DNA of 64,000 bases from SABI01 sp963663665. GTDB taxonomy: Bacteria; Spirochaetota; Spirochaetia; Sphaerochaetales; Sphaerochaetaceae. Below are positions 9,407 to 17,167 of this stretch, one piece after another (position 1 is the first letter of the stretch; each line of letters begins with the position of its first letter). A program made the position numbers and the translations under genes. Location of the stretch: the NCBI GenBank assembly GCA_963663665.2, contig CAXXKP010000006.1, positions 124,001-188,000 on the forward strand. Reading direction: 5' to 3'. The notes beneath the pieces were generated by a model. That model was not told the origin of the DNA. It did no database searches and was given only the letters and a program-made list of their open reading frames with translations.

Positions 9407-9425
9407 ACTTTAGCGTTGCTAAAGT
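9407..9425. repeat. Perfect 8-bp inverted repeat between regulator and TRAP genes
   Basis: ACTTTAGC-GTT-GCTAAAGT lies between the gntR stop and the dctP ribosome site. No T-run follows, so it is not a terminator. It is either an operator or an mRNA hairpin. Confidence 0.6.
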
Positions 9426-9455
9426 TATAAAGCAAATACCGTAAGGAGGTGCAAC

Positions 9456-10463
9456 ATGAAAAGAGTGTTGCTAGTATTGAGCTTAGTGCTCGTGTTCGTT
9501 ATTAATGTGGGAGCAGCAGGACAAACTGAAAGTGGAAGTGTAAAACCAGTAGAATTGGTCTACACAATGACTGCAGTTCCAACTGATGCCCACGCTGGTG
9601 CGATGAGAGTTTTTAAAGAGACCGTTGAGTCATTATCTAATGGACAAATAAAAGTTTTAACGTACGACTCTGCATCTCTATTTAAACAAGAACAGGAATT
9701 ATCAGCAATCAAATCAGGTCAAGCAGATATTACGGCAACAAGTGCTTCTTGGTTAACTGATGGATCCCCATGGGTCTCTATGTTCACAGCAGGGTATATC
9801 TTCAAAAGCTATGACCACATGACCAAAGTCTTTAATGGTCCCATTGGTGCTGAAGTATTTGATCGAATCGCAAAAGAACAGGGGGTTCGCCCTCTCGGTG
9901 CTGAATATCTTGGAACACGTCAGATTAACTTAGTTGAAGACCGAGCAATAAAAACTCCTGCAGATCTAAAAGGGGTTAACTTGAGAATGCCTAATAGTGA
10001 AGCATGGCTCTTTCTAGGACGTGCACTTGGTGCTAATCCTACTCCAATCTCGTTCAGTGAGTTATATATGGCTCTACAAACAAAGACTGTTGATGGCCAA
10101 GACAACCCTCTTCCAAGTACAAAGAATGCTAAATTCTTTGAGGTGACAAAATCCATCACTCTTACAAACCATTTAGTTGACTCTGTATGGCCAACTATCA
10201 ATGAAGCAAAATGGGAATCTCTCACAAAACAACAACAGGAATGGGTGTTAGCTGGAGTTAAAGCTGGAATTGAATATTGTGATGCAACAAACTTAAAAGC
10301 TGAAGCTGAACTTGTAGAATTCTTTAAATCTGCTGGTTTAAGTGTATATAACGCAGATGTAGATGCGTTCAGTGCTCATGTACTTGATGCATATCTCAAA
10401 TCTGACTTTAGTAAAACTTGGGATCTTGATTTCTTTAATAAGGTTCAAGCAGCTGCTAAATAA
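9456..10463 (+). CDS. dctP: TRAP transporter solute-binding protein
   Basis: A 335-residue periplasmic binding protein of the DctP family. It has an N-terminal signal peptide (about 20 residues, ending near VGAAG) and no lipobox cysteine. The family core is visible: FKETVESLSNGQIKV, the TPADLKGVNLRMPNSE segment with the ligand-carboxylate arginine, and FSELYMALQTKTVDGQDNP. It binds an organic acid for sodium-driven uptake. The ribosome site TAAGGAGG is strong. DctQ and DctM follow, after a stable hairpin that probably lets this subunit be made in excess. Confidence 0.94.
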   Translation: MKRVLLVLSLVLVFVINVGAAGQTESGSVKPVELVYTMTAVPTDAHAGAMRVFKETVESLSNGQIKVLTYDSASLFKQEQELSAIKSGQADITATSASWLTDGSPWVSMFTAGYIFKSYDHMTKVFNGPIGAEVFDRIAKEQGVRPLGAEYLGTRQINLVEDRAIKTPADLKGVNLRMPNSEAWLFLGRALGANPTPISFSELYMALQTKTVDGQDNPLPSTKNAKFFEVTKSITLTNHLVDSVWPTINEAKWESLTKQQQEWVLAGVKAGIEYCDATNLKAEAELVEFFKSAGLSVYNADVDAFSAHVLDAYLKSDFSKTWDLDFFNKVQAAAK

Positions 10464-10475
10464 TTAAATTTTCAT

Positions 10476-10507
10476 ATGATGGCGATACCAAGCGGTATCG
10501 TCATCAT
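10476..10507 (+). other. Intercistronic stem-loop between dctP and dctQ
   Basis: A 14-bp stem (one G-U pair) with a four-base loop AAGC, centred on GCGATACC / GGTATCG. It lies 12 bases after the dctP stop and 23 bases before the dctQ start, with no T-run. Hairpins in this position after binding-protein genes typically protect the upstream mRNA and lower downstream expression. Confidence 0.75.
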
Positions 10508-10530
10508 GATAGAACATAAGGAATCTAGAA

Positions 10531-11049
10531 ATGAAAAAGTTATTCCTCATAATACGTAATGCCATAGAAGTAATACTCCCTGTTGCTACCTTTACCATCA
10601 TGTTCTTGACTTTCATCTTACAAGTCTTTTTCAGGTATGTGATAAACCATCCACTTACATGGACTCAAGAGGTGATAGTAGTCGCATTCGTATGGACAGT
10701 ATTACTTGGTACATGTTTTACAATGCGCAGGCATGCACACGTTAAATTCACTCTTATCTATGACAAGCTCAATCCTCAGATTGCAGCTCTTTTTCGTATG
10801 ATCGGGAATTTGTTAATTATCATAACATTTGTACTTCTCGTAATTCCTTCATTCAAATATACCTCGTTCGTTGCTTTTCAAAAAACAGCTGTCTTTAGAA
10901 TTAGTTATAGATGGGTTTTCCTCCCCTTCGTATATTTTGTCATTTCAACGATTGGATATATAGGAAGTGAGATAAAAGAAGATCTATTAGTGATTACCAA
11001 AAAGATTGGTGATAGTGAAGATCATCGAAATGGAGGATTATTATCATGA
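10531..11049 (+). CDS. dctQ: TRAP transporter small permease subunit
   Basis: 172 residues with four predicted membrane segments (about residues 15-37, 48-68, 89-110 and 128-148). It shows the DctQ landmarks: FRYVINHPLTWTQEV early on and TMRRHAHV after the second helix. It forms the membrane complex with DctM. The stop overlaps the start of the DctM gene by 4 bases. Ribosome site AAGGAA precedes the ATG. Confidence 0.93.
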   Translation: MKKLFLIIRNAIEVILPVATFTIMFLTFILQVFFRYVINHPLTWTQEVIVVAFVWTVLLGTCFTMRRHAHVKFTLIYDKLNPQIAALFRMIGNLLIIITFVLLVIPSFKYTSFVAFQKTAVFRISYRWVFLPFVYFVISTIGYIGSEIKEDLLVITKKIGDSEDHRNGGLLS

Positions 11050-12338
11050 GTTTACCATTACTTGTTACCTTTATTGTTTTTGTCCTCATTTTTGTATTTC
11101 GTATGCCAATTGCCCTTGGAATGATTGTCTCTGCCGCTTCATATTTCATCGTAAAAGGTGGAGATCTGTCCCTTGTGATAAATCAGGTAGTAAATACCTA
11201 TTTCACAAACTATGTAATTATTGCAGTTCCTCTATTTATTTTCACCGCTAATGTAATGAATAGTGGGAAAGTGACTGATATGATTTTTAGATTTGCAAAT
11301 GGACTAGTTGGCGGTATGAGAGGTGCATTAGGGCATGTGAACGTTTTAGCTTCCCTCATTTTTGCAGGTATGACAGGTTCTGCCATCGCAGATGCAGCAG
11401 GTCTTGGCAAGATCGAAATTGAGGCAATGAATGAAGCTGGATTTGATCCTGCGTTTAGCTGTACCATCACCGCAGCAAGTGCAACTATTGGTCCAATCTT
11501 CCCTCCGAGTATCCCGCTAGTTATCTATGCGATGCTATCCGGAACATCAGTTGGAGCTCTTTTTCTTGGGGGAATGATTCCAGCAATACTGCTTACTATA
11601 GCTTTGATGATTTACATTGCTATCATCAGTAAGGTACGAAATTATCCTAAAGGGGAAAAAATCGCCTTTAGAGCATTTATAACTTTCACAATACAAGCTA
11701 TTCCCTCACTCCTCACCCCAGTTATCTTGTTAGCAGGCATCTATACTGGTGTAATGACTCCAACCGAGGCTGGTGCAATCGCAGGTCTATACGCATTACT
11801 TATTGCCTTTTTTGCATACAAAGCTCTCACAATAAAAGATTTATGGAAAATTATCAAACAAACCGTCAGTGATATTGGTGCTACGAGTATTATGATTGGG
11901 GCTGCGAGTATTATCAGTTACATTGTAGCAAGAGAACAAGTGGCAAATTCTCTAGGAGCCTGGATATTATCTATAAGTAGTAGCAAGTATTTCTTTTTAT
12001 TTCTTGTAAACCTTGTAATCCTCCTGTTAGGAATGTTCATAGACACGAGTACTATTCAACTTGTATTTGTACCTATCTTATTACCTGTAGCAACCTCTTT
12101 AGGTATTGATCTCGTTCACTTTGGACTAGTGGTGACTTTCAATATGATGGTGGGCCTTTCTACCCCCCCCTTTGGAATGCTCCTGTTCATAACTTCAGGA
12201 ATATCAAACACTCCACTAAAGAAAATTATGAAGGAGATTTTGTGGCCTATTGTTGTCATGATTGCAGTCCTCATAATTATTACCTACATCCCTAACGTCA
12301 CACTCTTCTTGCCACGAGCGCTTGGCATGATAATATAA
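11046..12338 (+). CDS. dctM: TRAP transporter large permease subunit
   Basis: 430 residues, highly hydrophobic, with about 12 membrane segments and the DctM family signatures: ASLIFAGMTGSAIADAAGLGKIEIEAM, ASATIGPIFPPSIPLVIY and GVMTPTEAGAIAGLYA. It is the sodium-driven channel subunit that takes the substrate from DctP. Length is standard. It is followed after 12 bases by the first aldolase gene, which ties the transported solute to a 2-keto acid cleavage pathway. Confidence 0.95.
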   Translation: MSLPLLVTFIVFVLIFVFRMPIALGMIVSAASYFIVKGGDLSLVINQVVNTYFTNYVIIAVPLFIFTANVMNSGKVTDMIFRFANGLVGGMRGALGHVNVLASLIFAGMTGSAIADAAGLGKIEIEAMNEAGFDPAFSCTITAASATIGPIFPPSIPLVIYAMLSGTSVGALFLGGMIPAILLTIALMIYIAIISKVRNYPKGEKIAFRAFITFTIQAIPSLLTPVILLAGIYTGVMTPTEAGAIAGLYALLIAFFAYKALTIKDLWKIIKQTVSDIGATSIMIGAASIISYIVAREQVANSLGAWILSISSSKYFFLFLVNLVILLLGMFIDTSTIQLVFVPILLPVATSLGIDLVHFGLVVTFNMMVGLSTPPFGMLLFITSGISNTPLKKIMKEILWPIVVMIAVLIIITYIPNVTLFLPRALGMII

Positions 12339-12350
12339 GGAAATAGTAAC

Positions 12351-13268
12351 ATGAAAAAACAATTCTATGGGTGTTACCCTACGATGATTACCCCATTCAC
12401 ATCTTCAAACAAAGTAGATTATGAGGCAATTCGAAAAATGGTCAATTGGTATATCGACCATGGTGCAGATGGGATCTTCGCTGTGTGTCTATCTAGCGAG
12501 ATGTTTCACTTAAGTGAGGATGAAAAGATCAATATCGCTCAAACGATTATTGATGAAAACGATCACAGAATTAAGATTGTCGCTTCTGGTCATACAGCAG
12601 ACAAAGAGATAGATCAATTAAAACAACTTGAAGCAATGAGCCGTCTTGATATTGATGCCCTCGTGTTAGTCTCTAATCGGCTCGCAAAAAAAGATGAGGA
12701 TGATGCCGTACTAGAAAAAAACTATCATAAAATTGTTTCAACATTTCCAGAAATCACTTTCGGAATGTATGAGTGTCCTTACCCTTATCAAAAACTCCTA
12801 TCTACTTCTTTCCTCTCTCAGTGCGGTCTCGACGGCTCTCTTACTTTCCTCAAGGATGTAAGTTGCTCCCTAAAGATACAAGAACAGAGAGTACAAGCGG
12901 TTTCCAACTCTTCTCTTTCATTGTTTAATGCAAATACCTCTACCCTCCTCGACTCTCTAATCATGGGATATGATGGGTATAATGGTGTTATGGCTAACTT
13001 CCATATTGATATCTACAAATGGTTATACCTCAACTATAAAAAATATCCTGAAAAAGCAAGAGAAGTCTCTGACTTCTTAACGATTGCGGGCGTTTCAGAA
13101 ACGAGAGCGTATCCAATGAATGCTAAATATCACTTTAATGAAACAGATATTCCGATGGATATCATGACACGATCAAAGGACATGTCAATGTTGAATGAAA
13201 ATTCTATTCATGAAGTTGCATCCCTCATACGAAGTGAAAAGAGAATGAGAGAGTATCTCTCCATATAA
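12351..13268 (+). CDS. DapA/NanA-family class I aldolase (dihydrodipicolinate synthase-like)
   Basis: 305 residues of the DHDPS/N-acetylneuraminate lyase TIM-barrel family. The N-terminus (YPTMITPFTSSNKVDYEAI) is typical. The Schiff-base lysine is probably in LTFLKDVSCS (about residue 163) and the catalytic tyrosine in GMYECPYPYQ, which departs from the usual YNxPxRT pattern. True DapA or NanA function is therefore unlikely; a keto-acid aldolase or dehydratase in carboxylate catabolism fits better. It lies between the TRAP transporter and an HpcH-type aldolase in one operon under the GntR regulator. Confidence 0.85.
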   Translation: MKKQFYGCYPTMITPFTSSNKVDYEAIRKMVNWYIDHGADGIFAVCLSSEMFHLSEDEKINIAQTIIDENDHRIKIVASGHTADKEIDQLKQLEAMSRLDIDALVLVSNRLAKKDEDDAVLEKNYHKIVSTFPEITFGMYECPYPYQKLLSTSFLSQCGLDGSLTFLKDVSCSLKIQEQRVQAVSNSSLSLFNANTSTLLDSLIMGYDGYNGVMANFHIDIYKWLYLNYKKYPEKAREVSDFLTIAGVSETRAYPMNAKYHFNETDIPMDIMTRSKDMSMLNENSIHEVASLIRSEKRMREYLSI

Positions 13269-13276
13269 GGGAATAG

Positions 13277-14065
13277 ATGATGAAATCTTTTACTATGAAA
13301 GAAAAAATAAAAAAAGGAGAGCTCGTATTGGGCTCTCATGTATTTTTGCTTGATCCAGCAATTGGTGAACAGATGGCTCTTTATGGGTATGATTTTGTGT
13401 GGATTGATGCAGAACATAGTGCTTTCGATAAAGAGAATATTCTTAACCATATAAGAGCGATACAAGGCTCTCATGCCGCTGCAATTGTGCGAGTTGTAAA
13501 AGGAGACGTCTCTTTTATAAAACCAGTTCTGGAAATGGGTCCTGATGGAATAATATTTCCAATGATCAACACAAAAGAAGAGGCAGAGATTGCTATCTCT
13601 GTTTGCCTCTATCCTCCTCGCGGAAAACGGGGTTTTGGCCCTCGTAGAGCAATTAAGTATGGTCTTGATGATACTACTTCCTATCTTTCCTATGCAGATA
13701 ACAGTTTATTAAGGATTGTTCAAATCGAAACTCTAGAGGGAGTGAATAACCTTTCCTCTATTCTAGAAGTAGATGGTATTGATGCTGTGATGATAGGCCC
13801 CAATGACCTCTCATTCTCTCTAGGTTGTCGGGGTGATATGTGGGATAAAAAGGTACTCAATCACATTGATACCATTATTAAGACTTCTAAAGAAAGAGGG
13901 GTTATTGTTGGAATTTCTCTCGGTAATTCTGATATGCCTTTCGTAAAGGAGATGGTACAGAGAGGAATTGACTTCCTTAGCTGTGGAGATGATATCTCAT
14001 TCATCGCTCAAGGAAGTAGCCAGACAATATCTACAATCAATGCTTTGTGGAAAGAAGAGAATTAA
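13277..14065 (+). CDS. HpcH/HpaI-family class II aldolase
   Basis: 262 residues of the metal-dependent 2-keto-3-deoxy acid aldolase family (HpaI, GarL, RhmA). It shows WIDAEHSAFD, QIETLEGVNNL (metal-ligand Glu) and GIDAVMIGPNDLSFSLG (metal-ligand Asp), in standard positions. It would cleave a 4-hydroxy-2-keto acid to pyruvate plus an aldehyde. It ends the TRAP/aldolase operon; the 3' end overlaps the convergent cytidylate kinase gene by 29 bases. The substrate cannot be fixed from sequence. Confidence 0.9.
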   Translation: MMKSFTMKEKIKKGELVLGSHVFLLDPAIGEQMALYGYDFVWIDAEHSAFDKENILNHIRAIQGSHAAAIVRVVKGDVSFIKPVLEMGPDGIIFPMINTKEEAEIAISVCLYPPRGKRGFGPRRAIKYGLDDTTSYLSYADNSLLRIVQIETLEGVNNLSSILEVDGIDAVMIGPNDLSFSLGCRGDMWDKKVLNHIDTIIKTSKERGVIVGISLGNSDMPFVKEMVQRGIDFLSCGDDISFIAQGSSQTISTINALWKEEN

Positions 14066-14567
14066 TCTTCAAAATGATAATTTCTGCTATATCCATTGGT
14101 TCTAAGTTATCAGTATTAATTACAAGATCAGCAATGGATGTATCAGAATTATCTATGTTATAAATTTTTTTGTAGCGAGCAGTATCACTCTCATCTCTCT
14201 TGTGAGTCTCATTCTTACGTAAAAGGAGGCTTCCCCCTTCCCGCCTTTGGATCCTCATCGCACGCTCTTCTACGCTTGCCGTGAGGTAAACTTTGAGGTC
14301 TGCATTCTCTAACATCCAGATAGCGAGCCTAGACCCTAAAACACAATTCTCTTGAGAGAGAGCCATCTCAACCTGCCGACGGTCGAGTTCCCGATCGATC
14401 GAATCATCATTTTCAGCCATCTCACAAAATTGCCAGAACTCTATGCCTCTTTCTTTTGCTAACGATCTAAAAGTGAAATTAATGAGGGGGTAATTCATCT
14501 TTTCTGCAACTAATGTACTCACTGTAGTATTGCCACATCCGCTTTTCCCTGAAATTGCAACTCTCAT
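14037..14567 (-). CDS. Cytidylate kinase, short (archaeal-type) form
   Basis: 176 residues. The P-loop is ISGKSGCGNTTVST (residues 4-17), followed by the RSLAKERGIEFWQF and SIDRELDRRQ segments that mark the short archaeal-type CMP kinases rather than the 225-residue bacterial Cmk. It should phosphorylate CMP/dCMP with ATP. It sits 10 bases after yicC in a murC-yicC-kinase operon. Without a genome-wide view I cannot tell whether it replaces or supplements the bacterial enzyme. Confidence 0.8.
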   Translation of the reverse strand: MRVAISGKSGCGNTTVSTLVAEKMNYPLINFTFRSLAKERGIEFWQFCEMAENDDSIDRELDRRQVEMALSQENCVLGSRLAIWMLENADLKVYLTASVEERAMRIQRREGGSLLLRKNETHKRDESDTARYKKIYNIDNSDTSIADLVINTDNLEPMDIAEIIILKINSLLSTKH

Positions 14568-14577
14568 CTATCTTATC

Positions 14578-15447
14578 CTACTCAATATTTCTTAACTGTT
14601 CTCTAATATTTTCTAAACTATCTTTTAGATTAACCACCAACTGACTAACCTCGCCTAGCATACTTTTACTTCCAATAGTATTTATTTCCCGATTCATCTC
14701 CTGAGAAAGAAAGTCTAATTTCTTACCAATTGCGTCAGATGAATCAATCAACGTATCAAACGAGATGAAGTGAGTAGATAGTCGATTAAGTTCCTCTTCT
14801 ATAGAATACTTAACAAGAAGGAGGGCAACTTCTTGTAAGAACCGATTTTCATCATACTCACTATTTCCCATAAGTTCTTTCATTTTCTTCAATAAGGAAT
14901 CTTTTAATTTTTCTTCTATCAATGAACTATACGTCTTTATCTTCTCAACAGAATCTTTCATTCCAGTTATTAACGAAATGAGGTGACTCTTTGTAGCTTC
15001 GCCCTCCATACATCTTACATGTTTAAACTCAATAAGAACCTCATCAAGTAAAGCAAATAATGGTGTATGAAACTGAGATATATCTAGTGTATTTATTGTA
15101 GTAATGATGCCTTCTAGAGAGATGTAATTATTCAGTGAAGCTTCATCTTTCGCACCTACAATTCCTTGTATTGAAGAATAAGCTTCTTTGTATTGCTTCA
15201 CAATCTGCTCATTCACAATAAGTTCAGTAGAAGTTGTAAACTGCTTATAACGAATTGAAATCTCAACGGAACCACGAGAAGCGACTTCCTTTATTTTTGA
15301 ATCTATCTCTTGTTCAAAAGGAGAGAAAACACTAGGCATACTATGTTTTATGTCGAGATAACGGTTATTATACGATTTCATTTCAATAGAAAGTGAAAAA
15401 TCTTCATTTCTCATCTCTTTTGAAGCATATCCTGTCATACTTATCAT
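14578..15447 (-). CDS. yicC: YicC-family protein
   Basis: 289 residues matching the YicC family, with MISMTGYAS at the N-terminus, MKSYNNRYLDIKHSMP, and at the C-terminus the conserved KLDFLSQEMNREINTIGSKS block. YicC proteins are endoribonucleases or RNA-decay partners that affect stationary-phase survival in Enterobacteria; the role here is family inference. The start overlaps the murC stop by 4 bases, and the next gene is a cytidylate kinase. In many bacteria yicC neighbours gmk, another nucleotide kinase, so this arrangement is a variation. Confidence 0.92.
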   Translation of the reverse strand: MISMTGYASKEMRNEDFSLSIEMKSYNNRYLDIKHSMPSVFSPFEQEIDSKIKEVASRGSVEISIRYKQFTTSTELIVNEQIVKQYKEAYSSIQGIVGAKDEASLNNYISLEGIITTINTLDISQFHTPLFALLDEVLIEFKHVRCMEGEATKSHLISLITGMKDSVEKIKTYSSLIEEKLKDSLLKKMKELMGNSEYDENRFLQEVALLLVKYSIEEELNRLSTHFISFDTLIDSSDAIGKKLDFLSQEMNREINTIGSKSMLGEVSQLVVNLKDSLENIREQLRNIE

Positions 15448-16853
15448 ACTATAGGTTCCTTTAAACCGAGAAGGGATTCAATGATCGAATGGGTATTTCC
15501 TGCTCCCATCGTAATACACACATCACATGTATGCAATATGGCTTGAATGCTTTTTAGAGCCACTTCATTATTCTCGACAAAAGTTCCTTTCGACTCAGAT
15601 GCAAGAATCTCGCTTAACCTTTTTGCCTCTTCAGTGTTTCCGTCTTGGCGAGCAGACATAGCTACCGGAAATACAAACAAATAATCTACTGAAGAGAGCG
15701 CATCAACAAAGCCTTGAAAAAAGGTGGTCATTCTGCTCATCGTGTGAGGAAAGAAAAGAAGTATCAAGCGAGAATTAGGATGTAAAAATCTGAGAGTTTC
15801 TAATGAGGAAACTATCTCACTCGGGTGGTGGGCATAATCATTGTAAAGAGAGAAAAAATGGGATGGGCGACTCATTAACTCTACCCGCCCTTTAGCACCA
15901 TTGAAGGATTTTAGATAAGAAAATTGCTCATCAACATGCACTAATGGTGTCTGTTGTGGATATAGCGCTACTGTAGCTAACAGTGAAGCTCCTATCATAT
16001 CACTTACAAAGGAAGAACCTACCAATGTGTGAGAATACTTTTTCTCTAGTTGGTTTATAAAAAAAGTGTGGATATCATCCTTGTATGGATATAGATATGT
16101 AATATCATTATCTAGGGACTTCCCATAGGTAATCAACGTGAGATCTTTTCTCTGTTGATGTACCCACTTTATGAGTTCTTCTATTCCCTTCTCATCTTTA
16201 TTTAAAATCAATGGTGCATTCATGGGTAATTTCTCAATAAGGCGAAGGAAACTCTCAAATATCTGAGAATACGTCTTGAAGTAATCACTATGCTCTAACT
16301 CTATGTTGGTGATGAAGAGTCCTCTTAATGAGAGAGAAAGAAAATGATCTTGGTATTCACATGCCTCAAGAATGAGAATGTCGTCTTGACTATCCACGAT
16401 ATTGAGATCTTCATCTATAAGAGTTGATCCGTAAATAGAACTAAAAGGGTGTTTTTGTTGATTCAGGATGTGGGTAACGGTGGCTACACTCGTTGTCTTA
16501 CCATGTGTTCCACTTACCCCATAGGTGGGATAATGGGTACTTAATACACCTAAAAACTCAAAATAGGAATACAAAGGAATTGATTTTTTAGCTGCTTCTT
16601 GCAAGATCGGGTGATTCTCTTTGTAGGCACTAGAATAGATAATGAAATCATAAGAAGTAATCTCTGTGCTTGATGGATGTAGAGAGGAAAAAGGTATACT
16701 ATGCGAAAGAAGGAATGCATCACTAGTGAAGACTTCCTCAACATCCCACCCAGAAATAGTAGAACCTTTCTTTTGTAAATAGAGGGCAAGGGTACTCATT
16801 CCAGTCCCTTTTATTCCCACCATGAATATATTTTTACCTAAAAGAAAAGCCAT
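15444..16853 (-). CDS. murC: UDP-N-acetylmuramate--L-alanine ligase
   Basis: 469 residues. The N-terminal Rossmann motif MVGIKGTGMS, the central ATP loop GVSGTHGKTTS (about residue 113) and the MurC-specific EACEYQDHFL block followed by NIELEHSDYF identify MurC rather than another Mur ligase. It adds L-alanine to UDP-MurNAc, the first step of the peptidoglycan stem peptide. AAGGA precedes the ATG. It heads a minus-strand operon with yicC and a cytidylate kinase and is separate from murE/ddl at 20-22 kb. Confidence 0.93.
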   Translation of the reverse strand: MAFLLGKNIFMVGIKGTGMSTLALYLQKKGSTISGWDVEEVFTSDAFLLSHSIPFSSLHPSSTEITSYDFIIYSSAYKENHPILQEAAKKSIPLYSYFEFLGVLSTHYPTYGVSGTHGKTTSVATVTHILNQQKHPFSSIYGSTLIDEDLNIVDSQDDILILEACEYQDHFLSLSLRGLFITNIELEHSDYFKTYSQIFESFLRLIEKLPMNAPLILNKDEKGIEELIKWVHQQRKDLTLITYGKSLDNDITYLYPYKDDIHTFFINQLEKKYSHTLVGSSFVSDMIGASLLATVALYPQQTPLVHVDEQFSYLKSFNGAKGRVELMSRPSHFFSLYNDYAHHPSEIVSSLETLRFLHPNSRLILLFFPHTMSRMTTFFQGFVDALSSVDYLFVFPVAMSARQDGNTEEAKRLSEILASESKGTFVENNEVALKSIQAILHTCDVCITMGAGNTHSIIESLLGLKEPIV

Positions 16854-16870
16854 GATAATTCCTTATCAAC

Positions 16871-16896
16871 AAAAAAAGCTGTCACATATGGACAGC
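16871..16896 (-). terminator. Intrinsic terminator of the zinc-ribbon gene
   Basis: On the minus strand GCTGTC-N7-GACAGC is followed by seven T residues, 25 bases after the stop of the 56-residue protein gene. It separates that gene from murC. Confidence 0.8.
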
Positions 16897-16920
16897 CATT
16901 CAATAAATGAAATATACACC

Positions 16921-17091
16921 TTATTTTGCGTTCTTCATTTTTGCATTACATTGCTTACAGACTTGTGTTTTACTTCCACTTACTTCTTGTTCATACATTA
17001 CTTTAATTGCAGTTCTATTACAAACAGGACAAGTTCCTCTAGCATGATTATATTGGTCTGTGATTCCTGCTCCTCTGTGTGCTTTGGCCAT
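16921..17091 (-). CDS. Small zinc-ribbon protein, 56 residues
   Basis: Short gene with a full expression context: promoter TTGACA-N17-TATAGT, ribosome site AAGGAG 6 bases before the ATG, and its own terminator. The product begins MAKAHRGAGITDQYNHARG, then has CPVC (residues 21-24) and CKQC (residues 45-48), a four-cysteine zinc ribbon, and ends in a basic tail. The basic, ribbon-containing character suggests a ribosome- or RNA-associated protein, but I do not recognise a named family. Its isolation as a single-gene unit with a near-consensus promoter suggests high constitutive expression. Confidence 0.82.
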   Translation of the reverse strand: MAKAHRGAGITDQYNHARGTCPVCNRTAIKVMYEQEVSGSKTQVCKQCNAKMKNAK

Positions 17092-17131
17092 GAAAATCTC
17101 CTTCGTATCGATTGGTTTCCCTAATGAATAG

Positions 17132-17160
17132 ACTATATTGACCTATGCTATATTTGTCAA
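17132..17160 (-). promoter_or_regulatory. Promoter of the zinc-ribbon gene
   Basis: On the minus strand TTGACA (17155-17160), a 17-base spacer, then TATAGT (17132-17137). The start codon is about 40 bases downstream. This is one of the best sigma-70-type matches in the window. Confidence 0.8.
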
Positions 17161-17167
17161 GCAATCG

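Noticed and set aside
11006..11251. 81-codon frame overlapping dctQ and dctM
   Set aside because: Other-frame shadow; DctQ and DctM motifs and the 4-base overlap explain the region.
16822..17124. Plus-strand open frame of 100 codons
   Set aside because: Antisense to the zinc-ribbon gene and the start of murC; the minus-strand gene has promoter, ribosome site and terminator.
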